Origin: Aquimonas sp044344935
GTDB lineage: Bacteria; Pseudomonadota; Gammaproteobacteria; Xanthomonadales; Xanthomonadaceae
DNA: 26,667 nt
NCBI GenBank assembly: GCA_044344935.1
Contig: JBIJCA010000020.1
Span: 1-26,667, forward strand
Direction: 5' to 3'
The notes beneath the pieces were generated by a model, which saw only the letters and a list, made by a program, of their open reading frames with translations, did no database searches and was not told the origin of the DNA. Made by a program: the position numbers and the translations under genes. Numbering within the stretch: the first letter of the stretch is position 1; each line of letters begins with the position of its first letter. Positions 8,313 to 16,578 of the stretch are shown one piece after another.

Positions 8313-8912
8313 ATGCTTCGCACGTTGTCCTGGCTTCTTGCCGCCGCCTGCGCCCTGCCCGCCAGCATCGGCGCCACGCCGCCACCGGATGTCATCGTCG
8401 TCAACGGCCTGCCGATGGCGGAGGCCACGCGCGAAGCCTTCGCGCAGCGCTTCGGGTACACGCCGCGCCCGGGGCGTTACTGGTACGACGCCGCCACCGG
8501 CGCCTGGGGACTCGAAGGTCAAGGCACCGCGGGCTTCATGTCGCCGGGCCTTGCGCTCGGTGGGGCGCTGCGTGCTGACGCCTCGCACGGGCGCACCGGC
8601 GTGTTCATCAACGGTCGTGAACTGGCGGACAGCGACATCGCCGGACTGTGGTCGCTCGGCATCCCTGCGCAGCGCGGTCGCTGGTGGGTCGACGCCTGGG
8701 GCAACGCCGGCCCCGAGGGCTTTCCGGCTACGTTCAACGTGTTTGCCGTGGCGCGTCAGGCCGGGGCCGCGCGCGCCGGTGGCGGTGATTCGATCTGGCG
8801 TACCTGGGGGTCGGGCGACAACAAGGGCTCGACCTGGATCGGCAGTGATGGCTCGCTGTCGCACAGCACCACGATCAACGGCAAGACCTACGACTACCAC
8901 ATTGGCGACTGA
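8313..8912 (+). CDS. Small exported protein of unknown function with duplicated Gly-Arg-aromatic-Trp motif
   Basis: 199 residues, with a strong AAGGAG ribosome site 9 bases before the ATG. The signal peptide MLRTLSWLLAAACALPASIGA is followed by a mature chain of about 178 residues. Two related units are visible: GRYWYDAATGAWGLEG (about 54-69) and GRWWVDAWGNAGPEG (about 122-136). Between them is a conserved-looking stretch with PGLALGGALRADAS and TGVFINGREL. I recall similar hypothetical proteins scattered through proteobacteria and myxobacteria, but can name no domain or function. The C-terminus is polar, rich in Gly, Ser, Thr and Asp, and lacks the FE tail motif of its neighbours. It may be read with the propeller gene 57 bases upstream, although the palindrome between them and its own strong ribosome site suggest some independence. 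Confidence 0.8.
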   Translation: MLRTLSWLLAAACALPASIGATPPPDVIVVNGLPMAEATREAFAQRFGYTPRPGRYWYDAATGAWGLEGQGTAGFMSPGLALGGALRADASHGRTGVFINGRELADSDIAGLWSLGIPAQRGRWWVDAWGNAGPEGFPATFNVFAVARQAGAARAGGGDSIWRTWGSGDNKGSTWIGSDGSLSHSTTINGKTYDYHIGD

Positions 8913-8932
8913 GCGCCGCGCTGCACACGCTA

Positions 8933-8966
8933 CCCGCAGCCCGGCCAGGAGGGGCCGGGCTGCGGG
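8933..8966. terminator. Strong hairpin between convergent genes, probable bidirectional terminator
   Basis: A perfect 14-base stem (CCCGCAGCCCGGCC with its complement) closes a 6-base loop AGGAGG. It lies between the stop of the 199-residue gene (8912) and the stop of the CHAT gene (9061), which face each other. There is no T-tract on either side, so it is not a textbook intrinsic terminator, but position and stability fit that role. Confidence 0.6.
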
Positions 8967-9060
8967 CGGTCAGACGGCGTGACTCATCGCCGGGCAGATC
9001 GAACGGCGGATGCGCTGGTTGTACCGATGGCCGCGAGGCTGTGCTCAGCTTCAGAGGTGC

Positions 9061-12000
9061 TCAGCGCGCGCCATCTCGGGTTTCGAGGGCGAAGCCCGCC
9101 CAGTAGAAGGGCTGTTCTGCCTCCTCGGGCAGCGCCGAAGCGAGGTCCAGCCAGCGCGTGAACGTTTCGGCCCAGCCCGCATGGCGGGCACGCTGCAACC
9201 ACGCGCGCTGCGCATGCGCCAAGGCATCTTCGCTGGAGTCGCCCTGCAGGCGTCGCGTATGGAAATGCCGCATCAACTGCGCGGTGGGGCGGTCGGCGAC
9301 GCGCCACAAGGTGCCCATCACTTCATCGGCGCCCGCTGCGTGGAAGGCGCGCACGAGGCCCAGCAGACCCTCGCCACCGACATCGCCGCCGAGTGCGCTG
9401 TCGCAAGCGCTCAACACCACCAGACCTCCGCGCAGCCGCAGGTCGGCGGCTATTTCGCGCGCGCTGAGCACGCCGTCCTCGGCGCTGGATGCGGCGGGCC
9501 CTGCGGTCGGCGCCAGCTGCAGATACGAGGCCATGGGGTCGCGCGCCACAAGTTCGCCATGCACGGCGAGATGCAGGGCGTCGACGGCGGTGTGCTGCAG
9601 AGCCCGACGCAATTCGGACTCGGTGGCGCGCTGGTCGAGCAGCAGGGTCGCGCGCGCACCATACAGCTCCGCCAGCGCCAGCACTTCAGCGCGCGCGCCC
9701 GGCAGCGACTGGGTCTGCGAAGTCGCGCCCGCAGTACGCGAACTGCCAGCAGGGCCCGCGGCGAGGCCAATGACTGTCGCCTCGGCCGAGGCCGAGGTCA
9801 CTGGGGCATGCGCGTTGGCGAAGGCTTCCGGCGAAACCGTCTGTGAAAGGCTGATGCGCTCGATCAGCCATGCGGGATCGTCCGCGTCAGCGGTGGCCAG
9901 GGCCGCCCAGGGCAGTGAGCGCAGCACATCGTCTGGGCTGATCAGCCAGCGGCGTGCGCCCTGCAGCTCTGCCTGCAGTGGCTCAAGCAGGTCGCGGTAC
10001 AGGGCATGCGATTGGGCGATGAAGGCGCGCAGTCCGGCTTCGCCGAGATCCCCGCGCGACGCCAGCACGCGCAGGGTGTCGATGCGTTCCGCGAGCGCGT
10101 TTCGCGCGATCGGAACGAAGCGCGGCGCTGGTGCGGGGCGCTGTGCCCTGTGCACCCAGACGATCACGCCGGTGTCTGCCACCACGAACGACAGCAGTGC
10201 CTGTTCCTGCGCCAGGCGGTCCGAAGGACGCGGCGATTGACCGCTCGCGCCGGACGCGAGCGCGGGCGTGCCTGCGTGGGTGCCGGGCGTCGGCGAAAAG
10301 CGCCGTAGAGCGGCCTGCCGATAGCGCCACTCGGCGTCGAGCGCGGCCTCGCTGTCGCCGTCCTGTACATGCAGCAGCAGCGGCTCGACGTAGATCGCCC
10401 GGTACTGCGCCGCCCAGCGGGCGCGCACGTCTTCATCGCCCCCGACCCGAGTGCGGTGCGTTTCCAGTGCGTCCTGCGCCTGCGCATAGGCCGCAAACGC
10501 GGCCTCCCGCTCGCTCGCGGCGCTGTGAAGGCGAGCGCGCAGGAGGTGCGCGATCGCCAGCTGCTGTCCGCCGACCTGGGCCTCCCGGTAGAGCGCGAGT
10601 ACCGCTTCGGCCTCGCTCACCGCTGCCGGCAAACGACCCGCAGCGCGCGCTGCTTCCGCCAGCGCCAGTCGCGCCTCGGCGATGGCCAGTGGATTGCCGC
10701 GCTGAAGCCTCGACTCGAGCGCGCGCGCAGCATCGCTGCGCGCTTCCTCCAGTCGACCGGCGAGGCGCAATGCGCCACTGCGGAACAGGCGCGCATCGGC
10801 CTCCAGCTGGGTGGAGCGCAGCGGGTGCGTATCGGGCAGTGCCGCGTAGCGGGCAAGCACGGTGTCGGCATCCTCGATCGCGGCCGCGAGCAGGCCGAGG
10901 CGTTCCCTCGTGAGGGCGCGCTGCAGGCGGGTGCTCAGAGCCTCATAGCTGGTCGCATCGATGGCTTCGGCGGTGTTCAGTGCCTCCTCGAACATGACGA
11001 GGGCCTCGGCGCTGGCGCCGCGGCGAAGCAACACTTCACCGAGCCCGGTCTGGGACTGTTGCAGCTGGAGCGTGCCGGGTGCGGCTTCGTTCAAGGCGCG
11101 CTGTGCCGTCTGCGCCAAGGCCTCGGCGCGTGCGTAGTCGCGTCGGTTGAAGGCGATCAGGTGCGCATTGAAGGCTGCTCCGCCGAGCAGGCTGCTGCCG
11201 GGTGCGCGCTGCTGCAAGGTCCCGATCAGGCGCTCAAGCTGCGGCAGCGCTTCTGGCCGCCCTTCAATCCCGTCCAGGGTCAGCCTGCGCAGGTGCGCTT
11301 CTGCCCATTCGGCACTGTCGGGGGCGCTGGCCTGCAGTGCGACTTCGGCGCTCTCGATCAGGCCGCGCGCGTCCGTGCGTCGCCCGAGTCTCAGCGCAAT
11401 CAGGCCGGACAGGCTCTGCGCCTGCGCCACAAGACCGGCCGAAGGTGCAAGCGCGTGCAGCGCGGCGAGGTCCGCTTCGGCGCCTGCGTGGTTGCGCAGC
11501 GCCGCCCGCACGCGGGCGCGCAGCAGCAGCGCCTGGGCGCGAAGGGCCGGCGTCGAATCGGCGCGCGCCGCGACCAGACGGTCCGCGGCTGCGCTCGCGA
11601 TCTGGCGGTCGGGCCAGCGCTCGAACTGCTGCAGATGCGTCTGCAGAATCGGTCCGGCCAGATGGGGTGCCGCCTCCAGCGCCTGCTGAAGATGGGTGTG
11701 GGCGTCTTCAAAGCGCTGCGCCTGCAGGGCGCGGCGTGCCTTGAGCGCCAGCGCTTCGGCGCGCAGTTCGACGCTCGACGTGTCCTCGATCAGCTCGGAA
11801 AGCGCGGCCTCAGCCGCCGCGCTGCGGCTCAAGAATGGATCGAGCGACGCGTGTTCCAGGGCATTGGCCGGCAGGGTGATCACCCCGGGCGTGATCGCGG
11901 CGGCGGAAAGCACGATCTTGCGGCCGCCGCGAACGCGCGTCAGCGATGCCGGCACTGCATCCGCTTCCGCTGAGGCACTCAGCAGCGCGTCAAGCGCTTC

Positions 12001-12159
12001 ACTGCCGTCTTCGAGCTGCAGCACATCGCCAGGCTGCAGCTCGATGCCTGGCTGCAGCGCGCCCGGCATCAGCTCGATGACGATGCGATCCGCATGGCAG
12101 ACCCCGCTCAACGCAAGCGAAATCGAAAGCCACAAGAGGCAGCGTGCCGGGTGCTTCAT
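9061..12159 (-). CDS. Exported TPR-CHAT protein (caspase-like peptidase candidate), 1032 residues
   Basis: The start at 12159 gives MKHPARCLLWLSISLALSG then VCHA, a clear signal peptide, so the protein should act in the periplasm or outside. The ATG overlaps the anti-sigma stop by 4 bases (ATGA), implying translational coupling. About 110-620 is helical and Ala/Leu/Arg-rich with TPR-like units (for example FEDAHTHLQQALEAAP, RAEALAQTAQRAL). The last 300 residues are a CHAT domain: PDDVLRSLPWAALA, DALHLAVHGEL with His867, VVLSACDSALG with Cys919, then GEGLLGLVRAF and VMGTLWRVAD. Both members of the His-Cys dyad are present, so a clan-CD peptidase activity like that of other CHAT proteins is plausible. 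Substrate unknown. As the last gene of a sigma/anti-sigma operon it is a likely output, or a modulator, of that switch. Confidence 0.9.
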   Translation of the reverse strand: MKHPARCLLWLSISLALSGVCHADRIVIELMPGALQPGIELQPGDVLQLEDGSEALDALLSASAEADAVPASLTRVRGGRKIVLSAAAITPGVITLPANALEHASLDPFLSRSAAAEAALSELIEDTSSVELRAEALALKARRALQAQRFEDAHTHLQQALEAAPHLAGPILQTHLQQFERWPDRQIASAAADRLVAARADSTPALRAQALLLRARVRAALRNHAGAEADLAALHALAPSAGLVAQAQSLSGLIALRLGRRTDARGLIESAEVALQASAPDSAEWAEAHLRRLTLDGIEGRPEALPQLERLIGTLQQRAPGSSLLGGAAFNAHLIAFNRRDYARAEALAQTAQRALNEAAPGTLQLQQSQTGLGEVLLRRGASAEALVMFEEALNTAEAIDATSYEALSTRLQRALTRERLGLLAAAIEDADTVLARYAALPDTHPLRSTQLEADARLFRSGALRLAGRLEEARSDAARALESRLQRGNPLAIAEARLALAEAARAAGRLPAAVSEAEAVLALYREAQVGGQQLAIAHLLRARLHSAASEREAAFAAYAQAQDALETHRTRVGGDEDVRARWAAQYRAIYVEPLLLHVQDGDSEAALDAEWRYRQAALRRFSPTPGTHAGTPALASGASGQSPRPSDRLAQEQALLSFVVADTGVIVWVHRAQRPAPAPRFVPIARNALAERIDTLRVLASRGDLGEAGLRAFIAQSHALYRDLLEPLQAELQGARRWLISPDDVLRSLPWAALATADADDPAWLIERISLSQTVSPEAFANAHAPVTSASAEATVIGLAAGPAGSSRTAGATSQTQSLPGARAEVLALAELYGARATLLLDQRATESELRRALQHTAVDALHLAVHGELVARDPMASYLQLAPTAGPAASSAEDGVLSAREIAADLRLRGGLVVLSACDSALGGDVGGEGLLGLVRAFHAAGADEVMGTLWRVADRPTAQLMRHFHTRRLQGDSSEDALAHAQRAWLQRARHAGWAETFTRWLDLASALPEEAEQPFYWAGFALETRDGAR

Positions 12160-12824
12160 TCGATACGCAGCTGGAACGGTCCGGCCAGCAGGCGTCCGTC
12201 GGGCGAGCGCACTTGCCACAGCCAGAGGCCTGCACCGAGCTTCAGCCCGGGCGGGAGGTCGACGCTGCAGCGCGCGCTCTGGCCTTGCCAGACCAGCGCG
12301 GCGCTGGCGTCGCGCAGTTCCACAAGCGCCGGCTGTGCCGGATCGCAGTGCCAGGCCAGCCGGGCCGGCGCCGCGGACATGAGCGCGCCGTCGGGCGGTT
12401 CCAGCGCGTGGCCTGGCTCGCCGCGAAGCACATCCTCCGGAAGCGGTCGCAGCAGAGCCAGGCCCAGGCCCACCGAGGCGAGCAGACCGGCGGCCATACC
12501 CAGGCTGCGTAGCCAGCGACGACCCGGTCTGGCGCCATTCTTGGGAGCGCCGAACGCGTCGACCGACTGCCGCGACCTGCCGATCAGGGGCTGCAGGGAG
12601 TCAGCCAGGGACTCCGCCACGGACTCCGCATCGATCGCGAACTGGAGGGCTCGCGCGCAGTCGCCACAGCGGGCGACCTCGGTCAGCAGGTGCTCCCGGC
12701 GCGCCGGGCCGAGCGCGCCCCGCGCGAGCGCGACCAGCGTGTCAGCGTCGAGACAGGCGTGCCTGTCGCGCGCTCGGAGCAGCGCCATGGCTTCCGTGGG
12801 GAGATCCGGCACGGCGTCAGTCAT
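12156..12824 (-). CDS. Membrane-anchored zinc-finger anti-sigma factor with periplasmic domain
   Basis: 222 residues from the ATG at 12824 (MTDAVPDLPT...), which overlaps the end of the sigma gene by 8 bases. The N-terminal cytoplasmic part holds a zf-HC2-like element: His45, then CGDC at Cys53 and Cys56, with Cys24 as a possible further ligand; the His-to-Cys spacing is longer than in the classic HxxxCxxC. A single membrane segment is at about 106-126 (LRSLGMAAGLLASVGLGLAL). The outer part (127-222) is beta-rich, ends LWLWQVRSPDGRLLAGPFQL like a small sandwich domain, and has two cysteines (160, 186) that could pair. The inferred role is to hold the neighbouring ECF sigma factor inactive until an envelope signal is sensed. 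Its stop overlaps the CHAT start. Confidence 0.85.
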   Translation of the reverse strand: MTDAVPDLPTEAMALLRARDRHACLDADTLVALARGALGPARREHLLTEVARCGDCARALQFAIDAESVAESLADSLQPLIGRSRQSVDAFGAPKNGARPGRRWLRSLGMAAGLLASVGLGLALLRPLPEDVLRGEPGHALEPPDGALMSAAPARLAWHCDPAQPALVELRDASAALVWQGQSARCSVDLPPGLKLGAGLWLWQVRSPDGRLLAGPFQLRIE

Positions 12825-13353
12825 CCCTGCGCTCCTCGTCAAGGGCATCGGCCAATCGGATCTTCAGATCCTCGACGCCGCGGTAGGCGAGATTGCGCGC
12901 GGTGGCTTCGGTGATCTGCATGAGGCGCGAAATCTCCAAAGTGGAAAACCCCTGCAGCAGGAGCAGGGTGGGCTGGCGTCGGCGTTCGGGAATGACCGCC
13001 AGCGCCTGTTGCAGTCGCCGCGCCCGTTCGACCTGTGCAGCCGCCTGTTCCGGCGCCTCCGAGGTCGGCGCGGGCGACTGCTCGAGCTCGAGCTCGGCGC
13101 TGTCTTCCGGCCGCGCGGCGCGCCGACGAAGTGCATCGATGAACACCGAAGTGACGATCTTCTGAAGGTAGGACGCAAGCGCGTCGATGTTTCTCTCACT
13201 GTCCAGCGCCTTCCACAGGCGGATCCGCGCTTCCTGCACCAGTTCGTCGACGTCGAGCCCCGGCTCGCGCGCGACGTGTCGCTGGAACAGTGCACGCAGC
13301 CTCGGCTCAGCGGCTGCAAGCGCGCGCTCGATGGGGGAGGGCAGGGCAGGCAT
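12817..13353 (-). CDS. ECF-type RNA polymerase sigma factor
   Basis: 178 residues from the ATG at 13353 (MPALPSPIERALAAAEPR...). Region 2 is at about 10-80 (DVDELVQEARIRLWKAL, then ASYLQKIVTSVFIDALRRR) and region 4 at about 112-168 (LQQALAVIPERRRQPTLLLL, then FSTLEISRLMQITEATARNL), with an acidic linker between. It lacks regions 1.1 and 3, as expected for ECF factors, and is normal in length. The frame is open further upstream to 13554, but that extension is Arg/Cys-rich and unlike a sigma N-terminus. It is the first gene of a three-gene operon with its anti-sigma and the CHAT protein. ECF operons are usually autoregulated, but I could not pin down a promoter in the 181-base divergent region upstream. 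Confidence 0.92.
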   Translation of the reverse strand: MPALPSPIERALAAAEPRLRALFQRHVAREPGLDVDELVQEARIRLWKALDSERNIDALASYLQKIVTSVFIDALRRRAARPEDSAELELEQSPAPTSEAPEQAAAQVERARRLQQALAVIPERRRQPTLLLLQGFSTLEISRLMQITEATARNLAYRGVEDLKIRLADALDEERRDD

Positions 13354-13534
13354 GGCGTGGAGTCTGCCCAATCCGATGGCGGACGCGCCAGCCAGCTGCC
13401 GCAAGGGCGCGGTGGCGGGTCGGTAGAGCAGCGCGTCGATGCGGGCGCAAGTCGATCGACGCCGGCACTGAGAAAACCCCACAGGTCGCTGCGTCTGTTC
13501 GGGCAAGCACGTAGACCAAGAGGCCAAGCTCCGC

Positions 13535-16483
13535 ATGTCCTGCCGAATCTCCACGCGTTCGCACGCACCGCTGCGTGCCGCCCTCGCTCCCGCCGTCGCC
13601 CTCTGGGTGCTGCTGCTCTGCCTCGTCTGGCCCCAGACCGGGCGGCCGGCAGATCCTCCCGCGGCACCTGTCTCCTGGGTGCCCGAGCCGGTCGCGGATG
13701 CTGGTCTGCTCGGCGTGCAGGTCGCTGCCGAGTTCGGCCCTGGCAGCCAGCTGCATGCCCTCTACCTCGACGAGACGCGTCGGCCCGCGGGCCCCTACCT
13801 GCTGGTGTACGCGCGTCGCGGTCTGCTGGCTTGGCACAAGGAAACCGTGGCCGAGCTGCAGGCGCTGCCAAGCGACGGACGCCCGGCTCTGGCCCTGGCA
13901 GTGGATGCACAGCGGCGTGCGCACGTGGTCTGGGTCGATGCGGCCACTGCCGTCGCGGGCGTGGCCGACGATGTGCTGGTGCATGCCGTGCGCGAGGTCT
14001 CGGGGCAGTGGACCGTGAGCGAAGTGGCGCAGGCGGCGGATGCGCCGGCGCTGGCCATTGCGCCCGATGGACGCCCGCAGATCGCTTGGCGCGACGCGCA
14101 GACCCGTGCGGTGATGTTGGCGCAGCCCGGGGCCGCGGGCTGGCAGTCGGAGCCGACCTCGGCCAGCAGCGTTCGGCCCTGGCTCGGCCTTGCGATCGAT
14201 TTGGCCGGCCAGCCCCGCATCTTTTTTACCGGTGGCCAGAATCCCGAGCGCGTGCAGCGCGCCAGCCGCTCGACCACCGGGACATGGTCCGTCAGCCCCG
14301 TCAGCGAAGGCCCCGCTGGCACTGCGATCGGGTCGCTCGCGCTGGTGCAGGCGGGCGGCGGTGCGCATGCGATGGTCTATTCCGAAGCGCCTGCCAACAC
14401 CGCCAGCACGGCGGTGCGTCGCGTGCTCGCGGTGCGCTACGACGTCGCCGGCGCGGCAGAGTCCCGCTCGGTGCTGGAAACGCTGGCCCTGCCGGCGGGG
14501 CGCTTCGACAGCTTGAACGTCGATGCCGCGGCGCTGGAGAACGATGGGCGTCTGCATGTGCTGCGCTTCCGCTACGACGGGCAGGCGAACACCACGCGGG
14601 TGGATCTGCTCAGCCAGTCCGCGTCAGGCGCGATCAGCAGCCAGAACTACCTGCCGACGAACGCACCCAACGGCCCCAAGGCGCTGGCGGCCGTGCCGAC
14701 CGGTGGGCAGCTGCGGGTGCTGCAGGTGCGGGTGGACACGGGTGACATCGATGAGGTCCGCTTCGGCCCGCGCTGGCAGTCATTCGACACGGGTGCGCTC
14801 GATGGCTCGCCTGCCGACGGCAACGGCATCGCCGCCGTGACCGATGGGCGCGGCGAGCTGGAGGTGGCGTTTGTCGACAACGGCGTGCTGTGGTTGCGGC
14901 ACTGGAACGACGGCCAGCCGCTCGATTCCGATCTGGCCAGCGTGGTGCGCGTGCCTGACCTGTCGCTGGGCGCCGGGCCCGGCGTGCAGCGCACCTTGGC
15001 GTATATCGAGGATGCGCCGGGGCAGCCGGGCCGGCTGCATGTGCTGACCCGGGATCTGCCCGGCCAATGGCAGACCCTGGCGCTGGGCGAGGCGGCGCAC
15101 CCGCGCGCCTTCCATTTCCAGAACAACGCCCGGCTGGTGCTGTTCCGCAGTCTGGCCTCGGACCGCCTGCGCGCCTGGAGCCGCAGCTCCGACGGATCGA
15201 CCCAGCTGCTCGATCATCCCGGCGGCAGTTTCGGCCCCGGCACGGGCGTGGGCCTTTCGGCCGAGGCCTGGCATGATCCGCAGTCCGGCGACACCTTGGT
15301 CTACGCCAGCTACTTCGATCCGGGCCAGGGCGCGTTGCGTGTGGTGCGCCTGCGCAACGAGGGCGGCGTCTGGCGATTCGAGCGCGATGAGGTCGCGGTG
15401 CCGGCCGCGCTACAGCCAGGCCCGGTGTCGGACATCGCGATCGACCTGCGCGCCGAGCCCCGACTGCAGTGGACGCATGCGGTGGCTGGCGGTACCCAGC
15501 TGCGGCGCAGCGCATTGCGTGGGGAGGTCTGGACCGAACTCGGGAATGAACTGTTCACGGTGTCCGCGAACCTGATCGAGCTTGAGCTGGCGTTCCGCGA
15601 CGGCTTGAGTGCGCAGTCACGGCTGGTCTGGATCGAGCGACGTCCGAACGGTGAGGAACATCTGCGCGTGCGCACCCGCAATGACCTCGTGTCGCCGCCG
15701 GTGATCGAGGAGTTCGGCGCGCTGCCCTCCGGCGGATGCCTGGCCTGCAGCCCTGCGCAGCAGCGCCGCTTCGTCTATTCGGCGTTCGGCGACGAGCGCC
15801 TGCTGTGGCGCGATGCTGGAACGGGAGGGCAGGGGCTGCGGATCGCACGGGTGTACAGCGCGGGCCTGCCAACGCCGCCCCCGATCGACCCGCCGCTTCA
15901 GCAGGATCGGCTGGATTCTCGCTACGCGGGCTTCGCCCGAATGCTGTTTGACTTTGTCTGCTGCCAATGCCCTCCCTTCGGGGGGTGCAGCCAGGAACAA
16001 CCTTGCCAGTGGAACCCCCTCCGTCCCGCGGCCGTCGACAGCAGCGCGCAGCGCGGCACCGGGACGCAATTCAACGCGCGATTGCGCAACCACTTCGAAC
16101 AGTCGGAGGCAGGACGCTACTACCTCGATCTCTGGCGCCTGCATGGGCCCGAGGTGATCGCCCTGACCCTGCGCAGCCCGCAGCGCATGTACCAGCGGAT
16201 GCGCACGTATTCGGATTTTTTGCCGGGCCTGGAGGCCTTGGTGGATGGACGCGGCAGCGAGTTCCGGATGGATGCACGCATGGTCGCCGCGGCGCGCGCG
16301 GTCTGGCTCGGCTGGGCGGAAGACGGCAGCCCCGCCCTGCGCCAGCGCGTGCAGAGCGAACTGGTGCGCCTGAACCAGATGAACGGCTTCATCGGCCGCG
16401 ACTTCGCGAGCTGGTTTGCGAGCCTGACGCCGGGGCCGGAGGTGCCGCTGTTCATCGATGGCTTCGAGGATCTGCCCCGATGA
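13535..16483 (+). CDS. Exported beta-propeller-like protein, 982 residues, paralogue of the 5406-8255 gene
   Basis: The start at 13535 (MSCRISTRSHAPLR...) gives a basic n-region and a long hydrophobic core (ALWVLLLCLVW), then a cleavage region near residue 40. An AGAGG lies about 11 bases upstream. Residues of about 45-790 are made of repeated strand-turn units such as PRIFFTGGQNPERVQRASR and LVYASYFDPG, resembling BNR/sialidase-type or FG-GAP-like propellers, without catalytic residues I can identify. A cysteine-rich hinge follows (Cys809, 810, 812, 818, 824). The C-terminal domain (about 846-970) matches that of the 949-residue protein (GRYYLDL, EALVDGRG, QSELVR, GSPALR). The protein ends LFIDGFEDLPR. 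It is divergent from the sigma operon, and its TGA overlaps an in-frame ATG of the hydrolase gene. Function unknown. Confidence 0.78.
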   Translation: MSCRISTRSHAPLRAALAPAVALWVLLLCLVWPQTGRPADPPAAPVSWVPEPVADAGLLGVQVAAEFGPGSQLHALYLDETRRPAGPYLLVYARRGLLAWHKETVAELQALPSDGRPALALAVDAQRRAHVVWVDAATAVAGVADDVLVHAVREVSGQWTVSEVAQAADAPALAIAPDGRPQIAWRDAQTRAVMLAQPGAAGWQSEPTSASSVRPWLGLAIDLAGQPRIFFTGGQNPERVQRASRSTTGTWSVSPVSEGPAGTAIGSLALVQAGGGAHAMVYSEAPANTASTAVRRVLAVRYDVAGAAESRSVLETLALPAGRFDSLNVDAAALENDGRLHVLRFRYDGQANTTRVDLLSQSASGAISSQNYLPTNAPNGPKALAAVPTGGQLRVLQVRVDTGDIDEVRFGPRWQSFDTGALDGSPADGNGIAAVTDGRGELEVAFVDNGVLWLRHWNDGQPLDSDLASVVRVPDLSLGAGPGVQRTLAYIEDAPGQPGRLHVLTRDLPGQWQTLALGEAAHPRAFHFQNNARLVLFRSLASDRLRAWSRSSDGSTQLLDHPGGSFGPGTGVGLSAEAWHDPQSGDTLVYASYFDPGQGALRVVRLRNEGGVWRFERDEVAVPAALQPGPVSDIAIDLRAEPRLQWTHAVAGGTQLRRSALRGEVWTELGNELFTVSANLIELELAFRDGLSAQSRLVWIERRPNGEEHLRVRTRNDLVSPPVIEEFGALPSGGCLACSPAQQRRFVYSAFGDERLLWRDAGTGGQGLRIARVYSAGLPTPPPIDPPLQQDRLDSRYAGFARMLFDFVCCQCPPFGGCSQEQPCQWNPLRPAAVDSSAQRGTGTQFNARLRNHFEQSEAGRYYLDLWRLHGPEVIALTLRSPQRMYQRMRTYSDFLPGLEALVDGRGSEFRMDARMVAAARAVWLGWAEDGSPALRQRVQSELVRLNQMNGFIGRDFASWFASLTPGPEVPLFIDGFEDLPR

Positions 16484-16578
16484 CAGAAGGAGCCGGTGGG
16501 CCCGGTCGACGGGCGTGGACGCTTCGGCGGTCCGGCGGTCCCACCACGCATGCGGGGACAGCGCACGGCCCGTTGGCG

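Noticed and set aside
10369..11973. Long plus-strand open frame opposite the CHAT gene
   Set aside because: It is the complement of TPR codons; its composition is Arg/Gln/Gly-rich and no motif is recognised.
13472..13497. Possible ECF-type promoter in the divergent sigma/propeller region (GAAAACC, then CGTCTG)
   Set aside because: The match to ECF -35/-10 patterns is partial and the spacing is short; any AAC plus CGTC pair in GC-rich DNA would look like this.
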